Below are positions 1-5,427 of a stretch of 7,846 bases of DNA, piece after piece. The notes under the pieces were generated by a model. That model saw only the letters and a program-made list of their open reading frames with translations. It ran no database searches and was not told the DNA's origin. Position numbers and translations under genes: made by a program. Origin of the DNA: an uncultured Lachnospiraceae bacterium (GTDB taxonomy: Bacteria; Bacillota; Clostridia; Lachnospirales; Lachnospiraceae). The stretch is taken from contig CAMALD010000054.1 in assembly GCA_945836355.1 (NCBI GenBank), forward strand, positions 1 through 7,846, in the 5' to 3' direction. Within the stretch, counting starts at the first letter, position 1; each line of letters starts with the position of its first letter.

Positions 1-1141
1 GATTGGTGCAATGGAATTTGAAAAGCTGGCAGATTTTGCAGAGCAGAATCAGATTGACCTGACCGTCATCGGTATGGATGATCCGCTTGTCGGAGGCATC
101 GTGGATCTTTTTGAGTCGAGAGGCTTAAGAGTGTTCGGACCAAGAAAGAATGCAGCCATCATCGAGGGCTCCAAGGCATTTTCCAAAGACCTGATGAAGA
201 AATATAGTATTCCGACTGCGGCATATGAGACCTTCTCCGACCCGGATGCGGCAATCAGGTATCTGGAGACCTCGGAGTACCCGATTGTGCTTAAGGCGGA
301 TGGTCTGGCACTCGGAAAGGGCGTGCTGATTTGTGCGGATTTCGAAGAGGCGAAAGCAGGTGTCCGCACCTTGATGTTAGACAAGCAGTTCGGCTCCGCG
401 GGCGACCGTATCGTTGTCGAGGAGTTTCTGACCGGGCGCGAGGTATCGGTACTCTGTTTCTGTGACGGCACGACCATCAAGACCATGACCAGCGCACAGG
501 ACCATAAGCGCGCGAAGGATGGTGACCAGGGACTGAACACGGGCGGCATGGGAAATTTCTCACCGAGCCCGTTTTATACCGCAGAGGTGGACGAGTTTTG
601 TAAAAAATACGTCTACCAGCCTACCATGGATGCGATGAAGAAGGAGGGCAGGGATTTTACCGGTGTATTGTTTGTCGGTCTGATTCTGACTCCGAAGGGT
701 CCGAGAGTGCTTGAGTACAATGCACGTTTCGGAGACCCGGAAACACAGGTGGTGCTGCCGCGCATGAAGAATGATATCGTGGATGTGTTCAATGCATGTA
801 TTGACGGCAGACTGCATGAGGTTGAGCTGCAGTTTGAGGACAATGCGGCAGTGTGTGTCATCTTGGCATCGGACGGATATCCGGAGAAGTATGAGAAAGG
901 CTTTGAGATTACCGGACTGGAGAATTTCGAGGGCAGGGATGGGTATTATTGCTTCCATGCGGGCTCGAAGTTTGATGCGGAGGGAAGGATTGTGACGAAC
1001 GGCGGAAGAGTACTTGGCGTAACCGCCATTGGCAGTAATCTGAAAGAGGCAAGAGCAAACGCATATAAGGCTACCGAGTGGGTAAGCTTTGCAAACAAGT
1101 ATATGCGCCATGATATCGGAAAAGCCATTGACGAAGCGTAA
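1..1141 (+). CDS. purD: Phosphoribosylamine-glycine ligase (GAR synthetase), 5' end missing
   Basis: This enzyme joins glycine to 5-phosphoribosylamine using ATP to give glycinamide ribonucleotide, the second step of de novo purine synthesis, in the cytoplasm. The frame is already open at base 2 (Ile-Gly-Ala before the Met at 11), and that Met sits where other PurD proteins are about 45-50 residues in. The true start, with the N-terminal GSGGREHA-type loop, therefore lies upstream of the window. Visible ATP-grasp features, in order, are GPRKNAAIIEGSKAFSKD, the ATP-binding LKADGLALGKGV, EEFLTGREVSV, the DHKRAKDGDQGLNTGGMG segment (near 500-550) and the metal/ATP-binding EYNARFGDPETQ (near 713-750). 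The C-terminal domain shows VTNGGRVLGVTA and ends in the MRHDIGKAI motif. With the missing part the protein would be about 425 residues, normal for the family. It stops at TAA 1139-1141 and is followed by a terminator, which suggests it is the last gene of its operon. No frameshift or missing key residue is seen. Confidence 0.96.
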   Translation, partial: IGAMEFEKLADFAEQNQIDLTVIGMDDPLVGGIVDLFESRGLRVFGPRKNAAIIEGSKAFSKDLMKKYSIPTAAYETFSDPDAAIRYLETSEYPIVLKADGLALGKGVLICADFEEAKAGVRTLMLDKQFGSAGDRIVVEEFLTGREVSVLCFCDGTTIKTMTSAQDHKRAKDGDQGLNTGGMGNFSPSPFYTAEVDEFCKKYVYQPTMDAMKKEGRDFTGVLFVGLILTPKGPRVLEYNARFGDPETQVVLPRMKNDIVDVFNACIDGRLHEVELQFEDNAAVCVILASDGYPEKYEKGFEITGLENFEGRDGYYCFHAGSKFDAEGRIVTNGGRVLGVTAIGSNLKEARANAYKATEWVSFANKYMRHDIGKAIDEA

Positions 1142-1155
1142 TAAAATAGGCAGAT

Positions 1156-1201
1156 AAATGCAAAAAACGGAGTCATAAATGCGGCTCCGTTTTTGCATTT
1201 T
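1156..1201 (+). terminator. Intrinsic terminator downstream of purD
   Basis: The hairpin starts 15 nt after the purD stop. The core stem CGGAG (1168-1172) pairs with CTCCG (1185-1189). It is extended inward by U1173-G1184 and C1174-G1183 around an 8-nt loop, and outward by an A-tract (1162-1167) against the U-run 1190-1194 and then AAATGC (1156-1161) against GCATTT (1195-1200), with one bulged A. The A-tract/T-tract flanks mean it could also stop reverse-strand transcription. The U-G wobble is favourable only in the + strand RNA, so its main role is probably to end the purD transcript and insulate rpoB. Confidence 0.9.
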
Positions 1202-1219
1202 AGGAAATTGTGTTTCCTA
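1201..1219 (+). repeat. Short perfect inverted repeat after the purD terminator
   Basis: TAGGAAA (1201-1207) and TTTCCTA (1213-1219) form a perfect 7-bp stem with a 5-nt loop, directly abutting the terminator stem. There is no U-run after it, so it is not a second intrinsic terminator. It could cap or stack on the terminator, or be a protein-binding dyad. Its function is unknown. Confidence 0.4.
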
Positions 1220-1318
1220 TACGGGAAACCCTCAGGGAGATGCGTTTCTTATAATCTAATGTTGTCGTCAAGCAGTGAGTGAGTTTTGCGAGTGAAATTT
1301 TTTGTGAAAGAGAAAAAG

Positions 1319-1348
1319 AAAAAAACTGCCAATTGCGCTTGACAGTTT
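1319..1348 (-). terminator. Reverse-strand intrinsic terminator-like hairpin
   Basis: On the minus strand AAACTGTCAA (1348-1339) pairs with TTGGCAGTTT (1332-1323) around the 6-nt loop GCGCAA, followed by an unbroken T-run down to 1319 and a further CTTTTT. In the minus-strand RNA all ten pairs form, one of them a U-G wobble (1342/1329). On the plus strand the same position is a C-A mismatch and no U-run follows. Strand choice therefore favours a terminator for leftward transcription. The alternative is an operator dyad over the -35 of the rpoB promoter. Confidence 0.55.
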
Positions 1349-1367
1349 GACAACAAAGTGTTAATAT
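1339..1367 (+). promoter_or_regulatory. Sigma-A type promoter for rpoBC
   Basis: A perfect -35 TTGACA (1339-1344) is followed by a 17-bp spacer and the -10 TAATAT (1362-1367, 4 of 6 consensus), preceded by the extended -10 motif TGT (1359-1361). Transcription would start near 1373-1375 and leave a leader of about 205 nt before rpoB. It is the best forward promoter between the purD terminator and rpoB. The -35 lies inside the dyad 1323-1348, which could make it a repressor target, although that dyad reads better as a reverse-strand RNA hairpin. A bare TATAAT at 1250-1255 lacks a usable -35 and looks much weaker. Confidence 0.75.
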
Positions 1368-1374
1368 GAAAAAT

Positions 1375-1389
1375 GCACCATTGTGGTGC
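1375..1389. repeat. Perfect stem-loop at the predicted rpoB transcript 5' end
   Basis: GCACCA (1375-1380) and TGGTGC (1384-1389) form a perfect 6-bp stem with a 3-nt loop (TTG). It begins at or within 1-2 nt of the predicted forward start site, so it would be a 5'-terminal hairpin on the rpoB mRNA, a position known in other mRNAs to slow 5'-end decay. On the reverse strand it is followed by ATTTTT and could act as a weak terminator. The same bases lie in the overlap of the two predicted transcripts. Confidence 0.6.
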
Positions 1390-1410
1390 TTTCTATATCC
1401 ACATAGATAC

Positions 1411-1439
1411 ATTATATCACACTGCAAGAAAAATGCAAA
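1411..1439 (-). promoter_or_regulatory. Reverse-strand promoter facing the rpoB promoter
   Basis: Read on the minus strand, TTTGCA (1434-1439, 4 of 6 for -35) is followed by a 17-nt spacer that ends in the extended -10 element TGA, and then a perfect TATAAT (1411-1416). The predicted start is an A at about 1404, so transcription would run left across the forward promoter. Perfect -10, TGn element and ideal spacing are unlikely to coincide often, but the AT-rich background raises the chance of a false match. No protein gene lies within its reach, so it could only drive an untranslated RNA here. Confidence 0.5.
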
Positions 1440-1452
1440 GGTTTTTTCTAAA

Positions 1453-1487
1453 ATGTCTTGAAAAATCTTCCTGGTTTTACAAGATAT
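1453..1487 (+). promoter_or_regulatory. Long hairpin in the rpoB leader
   Basis: An 8-bp outer stem (1453-1460 with 1480-1487), a single A-A mismatch (1461/1479) and a 6-bp inner stem (1462-1467 with 1473-1478) enclose the 5-nt loop TTCCT. Two pairs are wobbles in the plus-strand RNA (G1455-U1485 and U1466-G1474) but would be A-C mismatches on the other strand, so the structure suits a sense-strand RNA element better than a symmetrical DNA operator. No U-run follows, so it is not an intrinsic terminator. It lies about 90 nt upstream of the rpoB start codon. A conserved leader motif upstream of rpoB (Lacto-rpoB) is known in lactic acid bacteria. I cannot say that this is related, and it may be a lineage-specific equivalent. 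Confidence 0.55.
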
Positions 1488-1562
1488 GGTAGAGAATATA
1501 TTTGTATGCCCTTTATTTTGTGGTTTTTGTATTCGGACGATGGAATAGACCTAAATTATATC

Positions 1563-1570
1563 AAGGGGTG
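1563..1570 (+). promoter_or_regulatory. rpoB ribosome binding site
   Basis: AAGGGGTG lies 8 nt before the ATG at 1579. It is strongly complementary to the 16S rRNA 3' end and fixes the rpoB start. The bases CCT at 1550-1552 could pair weakly with it, but not convincingly enough to call a sequestering helix. Confidence 0.85.
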
Positions 1571-1578
1571 AAACGTCA

Positions 1579-4500
1579 ATGGATAAAAACAGGATACGTC
1601 CAATCAAAGTTGGCAGCAATGGCACCAGAATGAGCTATTCAAAGCAAAAAGAAGTGCTTGACATGCCGAATCTCATTGAAGTTCAGAAGGATTCATACCA
1701 GTGGTTTCTGGATGAAGGTCTGGATGAGGTATTTCGCGATATTTCTCCGATTACCGATTACAGTGGAAAGCTGAGTCTTGATTTTACCGGCTTCCAGCTT
1801 TGTGTGGAGGACGCAAAATATACAATTGAGGAGTGCAAGGAGCGTGATGCTACTTACGCTGCTCCGCTCAAGGTACGGGTGCGTCTTCATAACAGAGAGA
1901 CCGACGAGATTAACGAGCATGACATTTTCATGGGTGATCTGCCGCTGATGACGGAAACCGGTACCTTTGTTATCAATGGTGCTGAACGTGTCATCGTCAG
2001 CCAGTTAGTACGTTCCCCTGGTATTTATTATACAATCGCACACGACAAGATCGGAAAAACCCTGTATTCCTGCACGGTGATTCCGAACAGAGGTGCATGG
2101 CTTGAGTACGAAACAGACTCGAACGATGTATTCTATGTACGTGTTGACCGAAACCGCAAGGTGCCGATTACCGTACTGCTCCGCGCACTCGGTGTGGGCA
2201 GCAACGAGCAGATTAAGGAAATGTTCGGTGAAGAGCCGAAGATTATGGCAAGCTTCACGAAGGACCCGTCCGACAACTATCAGGATGGCCTGTTAGAGCT
2301 GTACAAAAAGCTTCGCCCGGGCGAGCCGCTTTCCGTCGAGAGTGCAGAGTCCCTGATTAATGCGATGTTTTTCGACCCGAGACGCTATGATCTTGCAAAG
2401 GTTGGGCGCTATAAGTTTAATAAGAAGCTTGCACTTAAGAACCGCGTGGTAGGGCTTACCTTAGCTGAAGACGTTGTGGACCGGACAACCGGTGAGGTGA
2501 TTAGTGCGGGTACCGTAATCACGGAGGAGCTGGCAGTGCAGATTCAGAATGCGGCAGTTCCTTCCATCGTGGTGCAGACCGAAGAGCGCAATGTGAAGAT
2601 TCTTACCAATCTCATGGTAGATTTAAACGCATATGTGGATTGTGATAAGAAGGCACTCGGCATCACAGAGGAGGTTTATTATCCGGTACTTGAGGGAATT
2701 CTTCGCGACAATGATAATATAGAGGACATTAAGGCAGCCATCAAGAGGGATGTTGCAGACCTGATTCCGAAGCATATTACCAAAGAGGATATCTTTGCTT
2801 CCATCAACTATAATATGCATCTGGAGTATGGCATCGGCAATTCCGACGATATCGACCATCTCGGCAACCGCCGTATCCGCGCGGTAGGTGAGCTGCTGCA
2901 GAACCAGTACCGCATCGGTCTTTCAAGACTGGAGCGTGTTGTGCGCGAGAGAATGACCACACAGGACACCGAGGGTATCAGCCCGCAGTCCCTGATTAAC
3001 ATTAAGCCGGTGACCGCAGCGGTGAAGGAGTTCTTCGGAAGCTCCCAGCTCTCCCAGTTCATGGATCAGAACAACCCGCTCAGTGAGCTGACCAATATCC
3101 GCCGTCTGTCCGCATTGGGACCGGGCGGTCTGTCCAGAGACCGTGCCGGATTCGAGGTGCGTGATGTACATTATACGCATTACGGCAGAATGTGCCCGAT
3201 TGAGACACCGGAAGGTCCGAATATCGGTCTGATTAACTCTCTTGCGTCCTATGCAAGAATTAACCAGTATGGTTTCGTGGAAGCGCCTTACCGCAAGGTC
3301 GATAAGACAGATCCGCAAAATCCTCGCGTTACCGACGAGGTAGTATACCTTACGGCAGACGAGGAGGACAAATATATCGTAGCACAGGCGAACGAGCGCC
3401 TTGATGAGAACGGATACTTTGTAAATAATAACGTATCCGGACGTTTCCGCGAGGAGACTTCCCTGTTCCCGAAGACGAAGATTGATCTTATGGACGTGTC
3501 GCCGCGTATGGTATTCTCCGTGGCTACAGCAATGATTCCGTTCCTGCAGAATGATGACGCAAACCGTGCGCTCATGGGTTCCAACATGCAGCGTCAGGCA
3601 GTGCCGCTTCTGTTTACGGATTCTCCGGTGGTGGGTACCGGCATGGAGACAAAGACTGCAGTTGACTCCGGCTCCTGTGTAGTAGCAAAGCGCGCAGGTG
3701 TGGTAGAGCTTGCAGCCTCCTATAAGATTGTCATCCGTACGGATGACAACGAGCGTGATGAGTACCGTCTTGTCAAGTTTGCGCGCAGCAATCAGGGTAC
3801 CTCCATCAACCAGAGACCGATTGTCAACAAGGGCGACCGCATCGAGGCAGGCCAGATTATCGCAGATGGTCCTTCCACATCCGGCGGTGAGCTTGCTCTG
3901 GGTAAGAACCCGTTAATCGGTTTCATGACCTGGGAAGGTTATAACTACGAGGACGCCGTCCTTTTGAGCGAGCGTCTTGTTCAGGAGGATGTATACACCT
4001 CCATCCATATAGAGGAGTATGAGGCAGAAGCACGTGATACAAAGCTCGGACCGGAAGAGATTACCCGTGATGTGCCTGGTGTCGGTGATGACGCGCTCAA
4101 GGATCTCGATGAGCGCGGTATCATCCGTATCGGTGCAGAGGTTCGTGCCGGAGATATTTTGGTCGGCAAGGTTACTCCGAAGGGAGAGACGGAGCTGACG
4201 GCGGAGGAAAAGCTTCTCCGAGCAATCTTCGGTGAGAAGGCGCGTGAGGTGCGCGACACATCCCTTCGTGTTCCTCACGGCGAGTACGGCATTATTGTGG
4301 ATGCAAAGGTATTTACCAGAGAGAATGGCGATGAGCTTTCCCCGGGTGTGAATGAGACCGTCCGCGTATACATTGCGCAGAAGAGAAAGATTCAGGTCGG
4401 CGATAAGATGGCAGGTCGTCACGGAAACAAGGGTGTCGTTTCCCGCGTGCTTCCGGTAGAGGATATGCCGTTCCTTCCGAACGGACGTCCGCTCGATATC

Positions 4501-5409
4501 GTGCTGAATCCGCTCGGCGTGCCGTCCCGTATGAACATCGGACAGGTGCTTGAGATTCACTTAAGCCTTGCAGCAAACGTGCTCGGCTTCAAAATTTCCA
4601 CCCCGATTTTTGACGGCGCAAACGAAAATGATATTATGGATACTCTGGAGCTGGCAAATGACTATGTCAATACGCCGCTCGATGAGTTTGAAAAGAAATA
4701 CAAAGACATTCTTGACCCGGAAGTGATGGATTTCCTTCTGACCAATCAGGAATACCGCAAGGAGTGGGAGGGCGTACCGATTAACCGTGACGGTAAGGTA
4801 AGACTTCGTGACGGCCGTACCGGTGAGTACTTTGATGGCGCGGTTACTGTCGGCTTCATGCATTACCTGAAGCTCCATCATCTGGTTGATGATAAGATTC
4901 ATGCGCGTTCTACCGGTCCTTACTCACTGGTAACCCAGCAGCCGCTCGGTGGTAAAGCACAGTTCGGCGGCCAGCGTTTCGGTGAGATGGAGGTTTGGGC
5001 TCTCGAGGCTTACGGTGCAGCACATATTCTTCAGGAGATTCTGACTGTGAAGTCGGATGATGTAACCGGACGTGTTAAGACCTATGAAGCAATCATCAAG
5101 GGCGAGAATATCTCCGAGCCTGGCATTCCGGAGTCGTTCAAGGTATTGCTCAAGGAGCTTCAGTCACTTGCACTCGATGTTACCGTGCTCGATGAGAACG
5201 GTGAAGAGGTCAAGATGACGGAGAACATCGATTACGGTGATACAGAGCTGACACCGCTGATTGAGGGCGATGAGAACTTCCGCTATGATGATAACTATGA
5301 GGACGGATACCGTGAGGTAAACGTGGAGGATGGCGAAGGATTTGATTCTCTCGAAAACGAGGATTACAGCCTTGATTTCCAGGAAGTTGACGATGATTAC
5401 GAACAGTAA
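1579..5409 (+). CDS. rpoB: DNA-directed RNA polymerase subunit beta
   Basis: This is the second-largest core RNA polymerase subunit. It forms one side of the active-site cleft with beta' and binds the RNA-DNA hybrid. The protein has 1276 residues, typical for Clostridia without the large proteobacterial insertions. Landmarks are the protrusion and lobe with SQLVRSPG (near 142-148), the fork/rifamycin region [12 protein letters not shown] (near 486-497) through [42 protein letters not shown] with catalytic-centre lysines K943 and K951 (E. coli K1065 and K1073), and [17 protein letters not shown] starting at 1124, which contacts beta'. The ATG at 1579 has an ideal ribosome binding site and gives the family N-terminus. 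Two oddities are Asn506-Ile507 where E. coli has His526-Lys527 in the rifamycin pocket, and an acidic tail at 1206-1276. The gene is followed after 18 nt by rpoC and is probably expressed from the promoter at 1339-1367. The reading frame is intact. Confidence 0.99.
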   Translation: MDKNRIRPIKVGSNGTRMSYSKQKEVLDMPNLIEVQKDSYQWFLDEGLDEVFRDISPITDYSGKLSLDFTGFQLCVEDAKYTIEECKERDATYAAPLKVRVRLHNRETDEINEHDIFMGDLPLMTETGTFVINGAERVIVSQLVRSPGIYYTIAHDKIGKTLYSCTVIPNRGAWLEYETDSNDVFYVRVDRNRKVPITVLLRALGVGSNEQIKEMFGEEPKIMASFTKDPSDNYQDGLLELYKKLRPGEPLSVESAESLINAMFFDPRRYDLAKVGRYKFNKKLALKNRVVGLTLAEDVVDRTTGEVISAGTVITEELAVQIQNAAVPSIVVQTEERNVKILTNLMVDLNAYVDCDKKALGITEEVYYPVLEGILRDNDNIEDIKAAIKRDVADLIPKHITKEDIFASINYNMHLEYGIGNSDDIDHLGNRRIRAVGELLQNQYRIGLSRLERVVRERMTTQDTEGISPQSLINIKPVTAAVKEFFGSSQLSQFMDQNNPLSELTNIRRLSALGPGGLSRDRAGFEVRDVHYTHYGRMCPIETPEGPNIGLINSLASYARINQYGFVEAPYRKVDKTDPQNPRVTDEVVYLTADEEDKYIVAQANERLDENGYFVNNNVSGRFREETSLFPKTKIDLMDVSPRMVFSVATAMIPFLQNDDANRALMGSNMQRQAVPLLFTDSPVVGTGMETKTAVDSGSCVVAKRAGVVELAASYKIVIRTDDNERDEYRLVKFARSNQGTSINQRPIVNKGDRIEAGQIIADGPSTSGGELALGKNPLIGFMTWEGYNYEDAVLLSERLVQEDVYTSIHIEEYEAEARDTKLGPEEITRDVPGVGDDALKDLDERGIIRIGAEVRAGDILVGKVTPKGETELTAEEKLLRAIFGEKAREVRDTSLRVPHGEYGIIVDAKVFTRENGDELSPGVNETVRVYIAQKRKIQVGDKMAGRHGNKGVVSRVLPVEDMPFLPNGRPLDIVLNPLGVPSRMNIGQVLEIHLSLAANVLGFKISTPIFDGANENDIMDTLELANDYVNTPLDEFEKKYKDILDPEVMDFLLTNQEYRKEWEGVPINRDGKVRLRDGRTGEYFDGAVTVGFMHYLKLHHLVDDKIHARSTGPYSLVTQQPLGGKAQFGGQRFGEMEVWALEAYGAAHILQEILTVKSDDVTGRVKTYEAIIKGENISEPGIPESFKVLLKELQSLALDVTVLDENGEEVKMTENIDYGDTELTPLIEGDENFRYDDNYEDGYREVNVEDGEGFDSLENEDYSLDFQEVDDDYEQ

Positions 5410-5411
5410 AC

Positions 5412-5419
5412 GGAAGGAG
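5412..5419 (+). promoter_or_regulatory. rpoC ribosome binding site
   Basis: GGAAGGAG lies in the 18-nt gap between the rpoB stop and the rpoC ATG, 8 nt before the start at 5428. The near-consensus site and lack of any promoter or terminator in the gap support cotranscription with independent initiation of translation. Confidence 0.9.
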
Positions 5420-5427
5420 TGCCAGAG

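Larger units (their letters stand above)
1316..1404 (-). ncRNA. Candidate antisense small RNA overlapping the rpoB promoter
   Basis: This is a predicted transcript of about 85-90 nt, from the reverse promoter (start near 1404) to the reverse-strand terminator hairpin (1319-1348). It contains the perfect GCACCA/TGGTGC stem-loop (1375-1389) and the terminator stem. Its first 30 nt or so are complementary to the first 30 nt of the predicted rpoB leader, and its body is the complement of the forward promoter. It matches no RNA family that I recognise, and no meaningful peptide is encoded. It rests only on signal matching. An early stop at the first hairpin, which on this strand is followed by ATTTTT, would give a product of only about 35 nt. 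Confidence 0.35.
1202..1578. other. Non-coding intergenic region carrying the rpoBC control signals
   Basis: No credible gene is seen on either strand in this AT-rich stretch. The only reverse open frame of note (1200-1427) would need a TTG start, has no ribosome binding site, and gives a low-complexity product without a recognisable domain. The left half (1202-1320) holds a small inverted repeat, two imperfect copies of a GAGTGA-plus-T-run unit (1277-1303) and an A-rich tract. The right half holds two facing promoters, three hairpins and the rpoB ribosome binding site, each listed separately. Confidence 0.8.

Noticed and set aside
560..1198. A 212-codon minus-strand frame opposite purD that runs into the terminator
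   Set aside because: It begins inside the terminator hairpin region, has no ribosome binding site and overlaps a clear purD frame.
1250..1255. A perfect TATAAT on the plus strand as a second rpoB promoter
   Set aside because: At spacings of 16-18 bp there is no -35-like hexamer and no TGn element. In such an AT-rich region the hexamer alone is weak evidence.
1200..1427. A 75-codon minus-strand frame filling much of the intergenic region
   Set aside because: It would need a TTG start without a Shine-Dalgarno sequence, its product is low in information, and it runs through the reverse-strand terminator hairpin.
1427..1449. AGAAAAA/TTTTTCT inverted repeat as a leader terminator or attenuator
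   Set aside because: The stem is almost all A-U with a 9-nt loop and would be unstable. No GC core precedes the U-run.
1476..1502. A closer promoter TTTACA with TATATT downstream of the leader hairpin
   Set aside because: The spacer is only 15 bp and the -35 lies inside the hairpin. It is much poorer than the promoter at 1339-1367, though a secondary start cannot be excluded.
1549..1569. Helix sequestering the rpoB ribosome binding site (ACC/CCT against AAGGGGT)
   Set aside because: Only three contiguous pairs can form around an AT-rich loop, too weak to support a translational switch.
3913..4560. A 215-codon minus-strand frame opposite rpoB
   Set aside because: It is antisense to the catalytic part of rpoB, has no family resemblance, and is explained by the codon use of the sense gene.
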